Assembly: GCA_937919035.1 (NCBI GenBank)
Contig: CALFPI010000648.1
Coordinates: forward strand, 1-32,131
From: an uncultured Gemmatimonadaceae bacterium
Lineage (GTDB): Bacteria > Latescibacterota > UBA2968 > UBA8231
Direction of reading: 5' to 3'
DNA: 32,131 nt
The translations under genes were made by a program, and so were the position numbers. The notes under the pieces are model-generated. The model did no database searches and was not told the origin of the DNA. It saw only the letters and a list, made by a program, of their open reading frames with translations. This document shows positions 1 through 8,442 of this stretch, piece after piece. The first letter of the stretch is position 1. Each line of letters starts with the position of its first letter.

Positions 1-4
1 AGGG

Positions 5-391
5 TTGACGAACGTCATTGATGCCGTGCAGGTGCTGCGTTCCCTCGACCTTGAGCCGGTGCCAGAAACGGCGGTGCCAAAGCCGTCGCCACAATGGCTG
101 GCCATGGCCCACGTCCGGGACCTCGCCCCGGGAACGGCAACGGTTGTTGCCACCGCCGATCGCTCGGTGGCAATCTACAATGTGGACGGCACGTTCCATG
201 CCACGGACAACACCTGTCTGCATCAGGGCGCCGAGCTTGGCTGTGGCATCCTTCGTGGCGCGACGATTACCTGCCCGTTGCATGGCTGGCAGTTTGATGT
301 GACGACAGGCGCCTGTCTGACACACGCCGACCGCCAGGTGCAGAGCTTTCCCGTGCGTATCGAGAACGGCGAGATCCACGTTCTGCTCTGA
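5..391 (+). CDS. Rieske [2Fe-2S] ferredoxin-like protein, 5' end uncertain
   Basis: Small Rieske protein of the NirD/ferredoxin-component type, an electron carrier for an oxygenase or reductase. The cluster motif is complete: C71-x-H73, 16 residues, then C90-x2-H93 (CPLHGWQFD). The frame is open to the window edge. The first possible start is a TTG at base 5 lying directly against AGGG, which is too close for a ribosome site, and about 33 residues precede the usual domain start. The true start may therefore lie outside the window, or the domain may be the tail of a longer protein; an internal ATG at residue 34 would give a standard-length ferredoxin. No oxygenase partner is visible downstream, so its redox partner is unknown. 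Confidence 0.85.
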   Translation: MTNVIDAVQVLRSLDLEPVPETAVPKPSPQWLAMAHVRDLAPGTATVVATADRSVAIYNVDGTFHATDNTCLHQGAELGCGILRGATITCPLHGWQFDVTTGACLTHADRQVQSFPVRIENGEIHVLL

Positions 392-444
392 GGGCCTGCG
401 GGCACGGGGTTCAGACGCCGTCGATTTCGCCGCCGATCACGCCG

Positions 445-1248
445 TCAGCTGAAGGCCGAAAACAGCTGCAGCACAAAAGCCAGAACGGTCGCCACAGCGC
501 AGGCGGCAGCCAGCCCGTAGGCGCTGATTCCTTCGCGGTCATTTGGCGTGCGGCTGAAGAACCACGCGGTGGCATACCCACCAACAAAGCCACCACCGTG
601 GGCCCAGTTGTCGATGCCGGGCATGATGAGGCCGAAGACGAACATGATCAGCGCCCACTGGAGGAACTGGCGTGTGAACATGCCCGAGCCCACACGTCGC
701 CCATAGACGATGGCTGCCGCCAGTAGCCCGAAAATGGAGCCGGAGGCACCCAGGGTCAGCGATGAACCCATCATGGATGAGGCGATGAAGCCGACGGCGC
801 CGGAGACGGTAAAGATTACGAACAGCCGATAGGGACCGAAGAGTTCTTCCACAACGGGTGCCAGCTGGCGCACCCACATCATGTTGAAAATGATGTGCAG
901 CAGGCTGCCATGCAGGTAAATGGCAGTGATCACCGTCCACCAGCGGCCGTAGCGGTAAACGGGGATCGTGCCCGCCGCCCCGACGTGGAACGAGGCTGTG
1001 CTGCTGGGCGAGAGAATGTCCATCATGCCCCGCGGATGCAGAATCGCCTCCGGATCCAGTGCCAGGCAGAGCACGTAGAGGGCGCCGCAGAACACGGTGA
1101 TGATGTGGGGAAAGTCGAGGGTCAGCCCCAATTGCCGGAAGCGACTGGCCAGGCCGAACATCCCCGGGCGCATTTGGCCGCAGTGCGGGCAGCGAGGCAC
1201 GTCGTCACTGATCAGCTTGTGACAACTGGGACAGAGGATGGCAGGCAT
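445..1248 (-). CDS. Rhomboid-family intramembrane serine protease with N-terminal zinc ribbon
   Basis: Polytopic membrane protease of 267 aa that cleaves transmembrane substrates within the bilayer. Residues 6-23 form a zinc ribbon (CPSC...CPHC). The rhomboid core follows, with the HxxxN loop (H118, N122), the nucleophile in GASGS (S169) and the second catalytic residue in NWAHGGG (H217), so the Ser-His dyad is complete. The start is ATG with AGG six bases upstream; this ribosome site overlaps the stop codon of the oxidoreductase gene just upstream, so the gene is probably the last member of that operon. The functional link to the sugar-acid genes is not evident. Confidence 0.92.
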   Translation of the reverse strand: MPAILCPSCHKLISDDVPRCPHCGQMRPGMFGLASRFRQLGLTLDFPHIITVFCGALYVLCLALDPEAILHPRGMMDILSPSSTASFHVGAAGTIPVYRYGRWWTVITAIYLHGSLLHIIFNMMWVRQLAPVVEELFGPYRLFVIFTVSGAVGFIASSMMGSSLTLGASGSIFGLLAAAIVYGRRVGSGMFTRQFLQWALIMFVFGLIMPGIDNWAHGGGFVGGYATAWFFSRTPNDREGISAYGLAAACAVATVLAFVLQLFSAFS

Positions 1249-1254
1249 GCGTGC

Positions 1255-2520
1255 CTACAGGCCCAGACTGTCGTTGATTTCAGCCTGATACGCGTTCGTC
1301 TGATCGTTGAGCACCTCATCCACCGTGACGGCGCGGCCGGCGACCTGCGACTCCATCCACGCGTAGGCGATGGCAACCGATCGCGCGCCCTGGGCGCCGT
1401 CGACCTCCGGGCGGCCGGCGTTGCCCTGGATGGCGAGGCCGAAGTCGGCATACTCGACAGCAATCAGCTTGCGGTCCGTCTCGGTGAATTCGAAGCTGTA
1501 GTCAAAAAGACGATCCCCGCCGAAGAGGGCAGCCGTCGCTTCATCCAGATGGAACTCGGGAACAAGCTCAAGCAGCGCGGCACCGTTCTGTGCCTCCTGC
1601 CCGGGCAGATGCACAGTCAGGCGGCGGCCACTGCGATCGCCCGGCAGGTCCATGGAGCCGCCGCTACCGAAGATGGCACGTTTCCACATGCCCTCGCCGC
1701 GGGAGGCGTGATCCTCGATGTAGGAGACTACGGCACCGGACTCAAAGAGCATGGTCGAATACGCGGCGTCATCGGCGGTGGCGGCGAACTCGGCGGGCAT
1801 GTCCTTCTGCCAGCGCTCGTAGATGCCGCCGCCTTTGGTGGCTGCTTTGCCCGCATTGGGGTTCCGGCGTGTTTTTTCGTGCAATCGAGTCTGGGCAAAA
1901 ACTGTGGCCGCCGGCCCCAGGTAGAACTCGAGGATATCGGCAAAGTGCACGCCCACATCCAGCAGCACGCCGCTGCCATCCTTCTGATGGCGCCACACCG
2001 AGATCAACATGCCATCGGCGCCACCCATGGTATGGTGCAGCATGAGCCGGGGATCGCCGATGACGCCGGCGTCGAGCAGAGCCTTGCCGAGACGGTTGAT
2101 CGGATCGCGGCGGTAGTTTTCGGCGGTGGACAACACTTTGCCATGTTGTGCGGCAGACTGCACCATGAGTGCGCAGGCCCGGGCCGTCAGGCCCAGAGGC
2201 TTTTCGCTCATCACGTGCCAGCCGCGCTCGAAGGCTTCGACGGCGACGGTATGGTGGTAACGGGGGGTCGTCGTCAGATCGATGGCGGCAACGTCGGTAG
2301 CCGCTGCCAGCGCCTCGAGGGAGCCGGCAACCACGGGGCGCTGCCCGAGCAGGTCCGCGGCCTCATCGGCGAGGGTGTTGGCATTGCCTTCATCTGGATC
2401 GCAGGCGCCGACCAGGGTGAAGGGTGAAAGTCCGGCGCGTGTGAGTTCGGCCAGGCCATACATGTGACGGTGGCCCATGCCACCGCAGCCGACAATGGCG
2501 AGGGGGATGGTCTCAGGCAT
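1255..2520 (-). CDS. Gfo/Idh/MocA-family NAD(P)-dependent oxidoreductase
   Basis: Dehydrogenase of 421 aa expected to oxidise or reduce a sugar, inositol or sugar acid. The N-terminal Rossmann fold begins with VGCGGMGHRHM (GxGxxG), and the family lysine lies in SEKPLG. The C-terminal domain has the expected length. I place the start at the ATG at 2520 rather than the longer track start. TAGGGA sits eight bases upstream and overlaps the stop codon of the preceding enolase-superfamily gene, and the Rossmann strand starts within a few residues of this ATG. It is cotranscribed with that gene, so the two probably act on the same sugar acid. Substrate unknown. Confidence 0.92.
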   Translation of the reverse strand: MPETIPLAIVGCGGMGHRHMYGLAELTRAGLSPFTLVGACDPDEGNANTLADEAADLLGQRPVVAGSLEALAAATDVAAIDLTTTPRYHHTVAVEAFERGWHVMSEKPLGLTARACALMVQSAAQHGKVLSTAENYRRDPINRLGKALLDAGVIGDPRLMLHHTMGGADGMLISVWRHQKDGSGVLLDVGVHFADILEFYLGPAATVFAQTRLHEKTRRNPNAGKAATKGGGIYERWQKDMPAEFAATADDAAYSTMLFESGAVVSYIEDHASRGEGMWKRAIFGSGGSMDLPGDRSGRRLTVHLPGQEAQNGAALLELVPEFHLDEATAALFGGDRLFDYSFEFTETDRKLIAVEYADFGLAIQGNAGRPEVDGAQGARSVAIAYAWMESQVAGRAVTVDEVLNDQTNAYQAEINDSLGL

Positions 2521-2531
2521 ATGCGAAGTCC

Positions 2532-3671
2532 CTACAGGTCGGACGGAGTCAGATCCATCCCGGAGAAGCGCCTGACGCCCTCGGCATTCCACGTCAACCC
2601 GAGGCCGGGCGCGTCCGGAATCGACAAACAGCCTTCCTCGTCCAGGGAGAAAGGCTGTTCTACGAGATCTTCAATGTAGGGGGCGGGCGTGATATACTCC
2701 ACCCAGCGTGCCGTGGGCACGGCGGCCACCAGCTGCAGGTCGGCTGCCAGGCCGACGGCGGTGTTCCATCCGTGGGGGACGAAAAGGATGGCATGATCGT
2801 AGGCGTGCATGGCGATGCGGTACTCTTCCGTCAGGCCGCCCACCTTGGTCACATCGGGCTGGATATAGTCGACGGCGCGCTGCTCGATCCAGGGCATGAA
2901 GGCCTGCCGCCGTGTGAGGACCTCACAACTGGCAATCGGCAAGCGGGCATTTTCGGTGAGCTTTATGTAGCCGGCCAGATCATCCGGGCGCAGAGCTTCC
3001 TCGAACCAGGTGATGTCGTAATCCACGAGCATATCCGCCGTCGTCAGCGCCCACTTGTAGCCGTGGGGCCAGTAGCGGTCGGAGCCCCCGGCGTCGACCA
3101 TGAGCTCGACATCCGGCCCGACGGTCTCGCGAGCGACGCGGACGATGAGTTCGTCTTTCTCACGGGACTGACGACCGAAGGGGCCCCAGCCCATCTTGAT
3201 CGCACGGAAACCGCGCTGCACGGCCTCCTCGAGCCGTGGAATCAGCACATCGGGATCTGCCATCAGCAACGAGCCGTACGGTTTGATACGGTCGCGGTAG
3301 CGCCCCCCGAGCAGTCGTGAGATCGGCTGTCCCGTGACCTTGCCGAAAATGTCCCACAGGGCAATGTCGATACCGGAAATGAAGTGGGTCATGGCGCCAC
3401 CGCGGCCCTGCCAGAAGGTGGACTGATGCAGGTTTTCACTGACCCGGGAGGGTTCGATGGCCGACTCCCCCAGCAACAGGGGCAGTAGAATGCCGAGAGC
3501 TCCCGCACATGACGTGGCCGACGTGTAGACCGAGCCGAGGCCGGTGACGCCCTCGTCGGTGATGACTTCCACGAGGGTATGGAGGTTTTCTGCGGACTCG
3601 AAGCCCTGGTCCCAACCGCCGTCCATGGTGGCGCCCGTGAGTGGCAGCAGGCGGATATCGGTGATCTTCAC
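2532..3671 (-). CDS. Mandelate racemase/muconate lactonizing enzyme-family protein (enolase superfamily, sugar-acid dehydratase-like)
   Basis: Enolase-superfamily enzyme of 379 aa, abstracting a proton alpha to a carboxylate with Mg2+. The metal ligands are visible as D193 (VDAGG), E224 (WFEEAL) and E250 (SCEVL). The D273 (QPDVTKVGG)-H300 (VPHGWN) dyad of the mandelate racemase subgroup is present. The usual K-x-K on strand 2 reads K159-M-G, so the second lysine is missing; that leaves the His as the evident base, which fits a sugar-acid dehydratase better than a racemase. The start is GTG at 3671. It heads an operon with the Gfo/Idh/MocA gene, a pairing typical of sugar-acid catabolism. Substrate cannot be inferred. 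Confidence 0.9.
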   Translation of the reverse strand: MKITDIRLLPLTGATMDGGWDQGFESAENLHTLVEVITDEGVTGLGSVYTSATSCAGALGILLPLLLGESAIEPSRVSENLHQSTFWQGRGGAMTHFISGIDIALWDIFGKVTGQPISRLLGGRYRDRIKPYGSLLMADPDVLIPRLEEAVQRGFRAIKMGWGPFGRQSREKDELIVRVARETVGPDVELMVDAGGSDRYWPHGYKWALTTADMLVDYDITWFEEALRPDDLAGYIKLTENARLPIASCEVLTRRQAFMPWIEQRAVDYIQPDVTKVGGLTEEYRIAMHAYDHAILFVPHGWNTAVGLAADLQLVAAVPTARWVEYITPAPYIEDLVEQPFSLDEEGCLSIPDAPGLGLTWNAEGVRRFSGMDLTPSDL

Positions 3672-3798
3672 TTGCTTGGCCTTTCGTTGCCGCGTTGGAA
3701 GTTGTTCATCGCTCTGGCCATCAACAGTTGCAAGGGCTTGGCCTCGAGATCGTTCGTCCGATCAAGAAACCGGCGGGCCGCCGTCCCCGCCAGCGCGA

Positions 3799-4269
3799 TC
3801 ACCTTTCACCGCCCGCAAACGGCAGGGCTCGTCGGTCAGGGCGTCCGTCATAGGCGGGATTCCAGACGACCTCCCAGAGGAAACCATCCGGGTCAGCAAA
3901 ATAGCCCATATAGCCGCCCCATGCAGTTGCCGCCCCGGCGCGTGTCAGACGACAACCGTACGGGCCGGCGTGCTGCTGCACATGTGCCAGCAGTGCATCG
4001 ACAGCCGCAGCAGAATCTACATTGTGGGACAGGGCAAAGGTTGGGCCGGCGGCGACGCCAGCCCCGCTGTCCGGAACGTTGTCCACGCCGGCGACCGCTG
4101 CCAGCAACTGCCGGGGGTAGAGAGCCAGCCGCAGGTCCCCCAGGGCAAAAAAAGAGACATCCGCCGCGGAGGAGGGCAACAGGTCAAAGTCGAGGACGTC
4201 GCAGTAGAAGCGCGTCGCCCGTGTCAGCTCCGTGACTCCGAGGGTGATGAAGCTGACGCGAGGTTCCAT
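3799..4269 (-). CDS. VOC (glyoxalase/bleomycin-resistance fold) family protein
   Basis: Single VOC module of about 156 aa built from two beta-alpha-beta3 units. It opens with a strand followed by TRATRFYCDVLDF and ends with the typical YFADPDGFLWEVVWNP. Of the usual metal ligands, the final Glu (LWE) and a His in FALSHNV are present, but the first-strand His is replaced (FITLGV), so it may not have the standard glyoxalase metal site. It lies 127 bp upstream of the enolase-superfamily gene on the same strand and could be in the same transcript. The ribosome site at ATG 4269 is weak. Function unknown. Confidence 0.85.
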   Translation of the reverse strand: MEPRVSFITLGVTELTRATRFYCDVLDFDLLPSSAADVSFFALGDLRLALYPRQLLAAVAGVDNVPDSGAGVAAGPTFALSHNVDSAAAVDALLAHVQQHAGPYGCRLTRAGAATAWGGYMGYFADPDGFLWEVVWNPAYDGRPDRRALPFAGGER

Positions 4270-4576
4270 GCCGACTCAGACCGTCTTTTCGAGGTGTGTC
4301 TTTACGCTGTTATGCAACTGTCTACAGTGTTACGCAACTGGGCGACGCGTATCGGCTTGCAGACGAAATCATCGAAGCCAAGATTGCCAGCAGCCGCATC
4401 AGCAACATAACCAGAGAGTCCGATTCCGGTCAGGTCGGGGCAACTCGACGCCCTGGGCGGTCCGTGTCTGGTGGGTGAAAACCCGCTCCCCTTCGAGGCG
4501 GCCCAGGCGCGATACCGTAGATTCCGGATCCGCGAGAGGTGGCTCCATCCTTCATGGGCAGCTATACTCCAGCGCC
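4270..4576. other. Divergent intergenic region, no gene seen
   Basis: These 307 bases separate the minus-strand VOC gene from the plus-strand nucleotidyltransferase and must hold both promoters. The track ORF crossing it from 4232 is an upstream extension of the nucleotidyltransferase frame without protein-like content. The only structure I see is a short direct repeat near the VOC start, listed separately. Confidence 0.5.
4308..4340. repeat. Two 13-bp direct repeats at 20-bp period (possible operator)
   Basis: TGTTATGCAACTG (4308-4320) and TGTTACGCAACTG (4328-4340) differ by one base and are 20 bp apart, about two helical turns. They lie 39-71 bp upstream of the VOC start in a divergent promoter region. 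This would suit a regulator binding as a tandem dimer; it is only a geometric argument. Confidence 0.35.
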
Positions 4577-5344
4577 ATGCGAGCGATCATTCTCGGTGCC
4601 GGCAGAGGCAGTCGCCTCAAGGCCCTCACCGATGACCAACCAAAGCCCTACGCGCCGATCGGCGACCATCGGATCCTGGACTGGCTGCTGGCGGCTCTGC
4701 GGCAAGCAGGCGTCGAAGACATCGTCTTCATCGGCGGCTATCGCATCGACCAGGTGCAGCGCGACTATCCACAGTTGACCTTCCGCCACAACTCCGAGTG
4801 GTCACAGACCAACATTCTGGCGTCGTTGATGTGCGCCGAAGACTGCATGGATGACGGCTTTGTCGTCACGTATGCCGACATCCTCTATCGACAGGATGTC
4901 GTGCGCCGAGCCATCGACCACCCGGCCGATCGCGTGCTCTGCGTCGATACGGACTGGCGTTCCCGCTACGCCGGGCGCAGTCAGCACCCCGAGGATGATG
5001 CCGAAAAGGTCATCGCCTCCGGCGATCAGATCCTGCAGGTGAATCGTAGCATTGACGCGGCACAAGCACATGGCGAATACATCGGTGTCGCGCGCTTCTC
5101 TGCTGCCGGGGCCCGGTCCCTGCGCACGGCCTACCACAAGGCATGCCAGCTACACGATGGCAAGCAATGGAAGGGCGGGACCCCTTTCCGCAAGGCGTAT
5201 CTCATCCATCTCTATGAAGAGATGCTGGCTGCCGGTCTGGCATTCCACATGGTGACCACCGACGGGCAGTACATGGAGATCGATACGGAAGAGGACTTTG
5301 CTCAGGCCAATCAACTCTGGCCGGACAGGTTCGGCAGGCTCTGA
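4577..5344 (+). CDS. LicC-like sugar-phosphate/phosphocholine nucleotidyltransferase
   Basis: NTP-transferase of 255 aa that would couple a phosphorylated small molecule to a nucleotide. The nucleotide-binding loop is GAGRGSRL with a following QPK. The stretch NSEWSQTNILASL and the end YMEIDTEEDF resemble CTP:phosphocholine cytidylyltransferases (LicC type) more than glucose-1-phosphate thymidylyltransferases. I chose ATG 4577 because the protein then begins directly with the first beta strand (MRAIILGAGRG). No choline kinase or LicD-type transferase is nearby, so the substrate (phosphocholine or a sugar phosphate) is open. It may feed surface-polymer decoration. Confidence 0.85.
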   Translation: MRAIILGAGRGSRLKALTDDQPKPYAPIGDHRILDWLLAALRQAGVEDIVFIGGYRIDQVQRDYPQLTFRHNSEWSQTNILASLMCAEDCMDDGFVVTYADILYRQDVVRRAIDHPADRVLCVDTDWRSRYAGRSQHPEDDAEKVIASGDQILQVNRSIDAAQAHGEYIGVARFSAAGARSLRTAYHKACQLHDGKQWKGGTPFRKAYLIHLYEEMLAAGLAFHMVTTDGQYMEIDTEEDFAQANQLWPDRFGRL

Positions 5345-5436
5345 CCGCTTGCCGTTTGTGGGCGTATGCATCCGTGGCTGTGTAGCTTACAGGTCAATTC
5401 CCTTCATTGAGCCCAAGGTGTGAAAGCAGGTATAAC

Positions 5437-6525
5437 ATGCCAAGCCTCGTAGAGCGCAGCGGATTGCTCTTCCCCACAGCCATTGTCGGCTCCCTGCCGC
5501 GCCCCGATTACGTGCGCGAGATCGTCGTTGATGGCTGGCGGGAACAGGGCTGGGAGGGCCGCCTCGATGCAGGTGTCGCCTTTGCCATCAGTGTCCAGGA
5601 GGCAGCCGGCATCGACGTGATTTCCGACGGCGAATGGCGGCGGGCTTCCTATATCGGCATCATCGCGGAGATGGCCCACGGCTTCGAGCTTGGCTACGCA
5701 GAGGATGGTCGGCCATGGACCGTCGTCACCGGTGAGGTCTCGTCCAAGGCATCCGGGGTGATTGCCGCTGAAGTCGCCTTTGTCCGCTCGCGGACGGATC
5801 GCCTGATCAAGGCAACGTTGCCGTCGCCCGCCCTGCTGGCCGAGCGCATGTGGGACGCCGAACGATCCTCCGGCGTCTATGAGACGCCAATGGCTTTTGC
5901 TGAAGCTGTGGCGCCGTTGCTGCGTCAGGAGGCGGCGCTGGTGGCACAGGCCGGGGCGGATATGATCCAGGTTGACGATCCGCACCTGTGCCTGCTGGTC
6001 GATCCCGAATTTCGCGCCCAGTACGACGACGAATGGGATGGTGCCGATGCCGAGGCGGAGTTCTCCGCTGACATGGACAACGAAGTGCTCGCCGATGTCG
6101 GAGACCAGGTCGTGCGCGCTGTACATCTGTGTCGCCGAGCTGGAGCCCGGGTTCGTGGCGAGGCCTACCATTCCGGCAGTTACGACCACATCGTCAATGA
6201 TCTCTCCCGCCTGGACGTGGACCATCTGACTCTCGAGTTCACCAGCCCAGGTTCCGGCGACGTCGACGTTCTCGAACGGTTGCCCGACCACATTGAGATC
6301 GGCCTGGGGTGCGTCAGTGTGCATCCCGGAGAAGTTGATGATGCCCAGACCATCGTCGAGCGCGTTGAGAAAGCTGTCGAAATTGTTGGCGCCGAGCGCA
6401 TCGTGTTGAATCCGGACTGCGGCTTTGCCCCCGGGTCTGCCGCCCGTGTCGATCTCGATGAGGTCTACCAGAAGTTGCGCAACCAGGCTGAGGCAGCCCG
6501 ACGACTGCGCGAGATCTACTCGTAG
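5437..6525 (+). CDS. MetE-like (cobalamin-independent methionine synthase C-terminal family) protein
   Basis: TIM-barrel protein of 362 aa related to the catalytic half of cobalamin-independent methionine synthase. It opens with TAIVGSLPRP and contains SDGEWRR, QVDDPHL, LEFTSPGSG and a final NPDCGF. The usual zinc ligands correspond to H245, E267 and C328, but the Cys of the HxC motif is replaced: the sequence reads YHSGSYD (G247). The zinc site therefore looks incomplete, so methyl transfer to homocysteine is doubtful and another substrate is possible. ATG 5437 is preferred to the upstream TTG because AGCAGG is well spaced and the barrel starts soon after. It is much shorter than full MetE, as usual for archaeal-type stand-alone forms. 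Confidence 0.85.
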   Translation: MPSLVERSGLLFPTAIVGSLPRPDYVREIVVDGWREQGWEGRLDAGVAFAISVQEAAGIDVISDGEWRRASYIGIIAEMAHGFELGYAEDGRPWTVVTGEVSSKASGVIAAEVAFVRSRTDRLIKATLPSPALLAERMWDAERSSGVYETPMAFAEAVAPLLRQEAALVAQAGADMIQVDDPHLCLLVDPEFRAQYDDEWDGADAEAEFSADMDNEVLADVGDQVVRAVHLCRRAGARVRGEAYHSGSYDHIVNDLSRLDVDHLTLEFTSPGSGDVDVLERLPDHIEIGLGCVSVHPGEVDDAQTIVERVEKAVEIVGAERIVLNPDCGFAPGSAARVDLDEVYQKLRNQAEAARRLREIYS

Positions 6526-6588
6526 CGGTGTCGAGGACGCAGGGCGGGCCACGTGCAATACCGTGACCCCTGATTCCGGGCTACCGCT

Positions 6589-8433
6589 TCAGCGCAACGG
6601 GCCACGGGCTGCGTCGATGAGGGGCATGGGCGCCGACAGGCGTTGCAGGTCGGGCACGTCGAATTCGGCGAGCAGCCCGGGGCAGAAGAGCTCCGGGTGG
6701 GACGTGTAGCCCACCGGCAGATCAATCAGTCGATCCAGCGAGTCGAGGGCGCCGTACGTCGTCAGACTGGTGAACCGATGTGGGCGTAAGGCTGTTGCCA
6801 GTTGGGCCACGACGGGCATGGAACGGCCATTGGCGCGCAGGTGCACGCTGGCACTCCGGTGCCGACTGCAGGCCCAGGCCGCCACCGCAAGCAACTGCGC
6901 CGTGAGGATGCCGAGCGGCCGCTCACCGGCGCAGGCCAGCAGCATCGGTTCCTGAAACGTTGTTGCTGCTTCTCCGGTGCCAAACAGATCCACAGAAATC
7001 ACTCGCCGCCCATCCCGCAGACCGGCAAGGCCGCCCGTTGCCCGCCCGCCATCGCTGATGAAGATCTCCGTGCCGCCCCGGGCTCCAGCGGCAGGTGTGC
7101 AGGTGGTGGCGGCAATCATCCAGGGGCCCACGGTGAGTACATGCTGCTGGACGCTGCTGCCCTGGCGTAGCACGGCAGCACCTCTGGCCGCTGCGGTTAC
7201 GGCCGCGTAGCGTGGCAGCCGCAGCAGTTTCTGCAGGCGCTTGCGGGCTGCAGCCGGCGCCAGGGATCGGCGTCGAGAGCGACTGCGCCGAATGTTGTGC
7301 AACTGCTCCAATGCCAACGAATGCAGCGTCGCATTGTCCGCCGGCAGGCCGACATTCAGTTCGGCTTCGGTCCGCAACTCGTCGACAAAAGGCAGATCAT
7401 CGGTCGATGTATCCAGACCGAAGTGCTTGTTCAGGAAACGATACAGCTGGCAGCGGTTGTCGCGTTCGTAGTTGTGGGTACCCGGATCGACATTGTCGTA
7501 CAGTTCCAGTTGTTCACCAGCACCCAGCAGTTCGAAAATCTTTCGCGCCGGGCGATAGATGGACAGGCGGGCCCGTTTCGTCTGGAAACAGCAATCGTCA
7601 GAACGGTTGTAGATCATCAGCGTCGGTCTGGGCGCAAACATGGCGGCCAGCACATCGTAGTCAGCGATGGTGCACATGTCCGCCGGACACTGCTCCAGAT
7701 CACCGATGTCCTGCGGACAATTGCGACGCTGCCACATGGCGGAGAAACCGGCGACAGGTACGACAACCTTGATACGCTCATCCACAGCGGCGAGCAGCCC
7801 CGTTTGCCAGCCGCCACCGGAGAGCCCCGTCATGGCGATACGTTCAGCATCGGCATGACGATGGGCCAGCAGCACGTCCAACGCGCGCTTCATCAGCAGA
7901 TAGAAAACGCCGATGCCGGCAACACCGCATACATCGAGCAGGGCGATGCGCGCGTGATCGACGTCAGCGCGCAATTCACCCATACCGATAAACTCCGTGT
8001 TCAGCGCCAGCATACCACGCTTGGCAAGATTGATGCAACGCGCCTGTTTGTAGTCCATCGCCTTGCCGCCGGCGTGATGCCCATTCGGGTTGAGCACGGC
8101 GGGGACCTTGCCTCGCAGGATCGTCGGCTCGTAGAGCAGGGCCGGAACCCACAGCCCAGGGTAGCCTTCGTAGCGCAGTTTACGAATGCGATACCCGGGT
8201 CCTGCCTCAATGACACCCAACCATTGCACGCGTGGCCTCTGCTCCAGCAGCCCTTGCGGGTGCCCCTGAAAAAAGAGCTCGAGCAGATCTGCCCGCACCT
8301 GTGTGGCTCGTTGTTTCCAGCGGGCCGGCGTCGTGACGCCATCCAAGCGGGGCAGGGCGCCATTCAGAACCTGCAACCAGGCCTTGCGGGTCGTCGTTCT
8401 GCCGAGCAGTCGTCGTGACAGTTGCTGGTGCAT
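6589..8433 (-). CDS. Large alpha/beta hydrolase (acetyl-xylan-esterase/prolyl-oligopeptidase-like)
   Basis: A 614-aa hydrolase. Its first half is an alpha/beta hydrolase with nucleophile S205 in GLSGGGWQ, an acid at D279/D280 (NRSDD) and the catalytic His at H320 (DPGTHNY). The N-terminal lid part (PNGHHAGGK, YEGYPGLWVPALLYEP) resembles esterases that deacetylate carbohydrates. Residues from about 350 to 614 form a second domain without an obvious nucleophile, as in long planctomycete-type family members. No signal peptide is evident, so it is probably cytoplasmic. It lies 9 bp after the radical SAM gene, so the two are probably cotranscribed. Substrate unknown. Confidence 0.85.
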   Translation of the reverse strand: MHQQLSRRLLGRTTTRKAWLQVLNGALPRLDGVTTPARWKQRATQVRADLLELFFQGHPQGLLEQRPRVQWLGVIEAGPGYRIRKLRYEGYPGLWVPALLYEPTILRGKVPAVLNPNGHHAGGKAMDYKQARCINLAKRGMLALNTEFIGMGELRADVDHARIALLDVCGVAGIGVFYLLMKRALDVLLAHRHADAERIAMTGLSGGGWQTGLLAAVDERIKVVVPVAGFSAMWQRRNCPQDIGDLEQCPADMCTIADYDVLAAMFAPRPTLMIYNRSDDCCFQTKRARLSIYRPARKIFELLGAGEQLELYDNVDPGTHNYERDNRCQLYRFLNKHFGLDTSTDDLPFVDELRTEAELNVGLPADNATLHSLALEQLHNIRRSRSRRRSLAPAAARKRLQKLLRLPRYAAVTAAARGAAVLRQGSSVQQHVLTVGPWMIAATTCTPAAGARGGTEIFISDGGRATGGLAGLRDGRRVISVDLFGTGEAATTFQEPMLLACAGERPLGILTAQLLAVAAWACSRHRSASVHLRANGRSMPVVAQLATALRPHRFTSLTTYGALDSLDRLIDLPVGYTSHPELFCPGLLAEFDVPDLQRLSAPMPLIDAARGPLR

Positions 8434-8442
8434 CCCATGGCC

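Noticed and set aside
895-2427. 510-aa plus-strand ORF
   Set aside because: It lies opposite the Gfo/Idh/MocA and rhomboid genes, whose conserved motifs are clear; its protein lacks any domain pattern. Long antisense ORFs are expected at this GC content.
5404-6558. 384-aa minus-strand ORF
   Set aside because: Antisense to the MetE-like gene; no recognisable domain.
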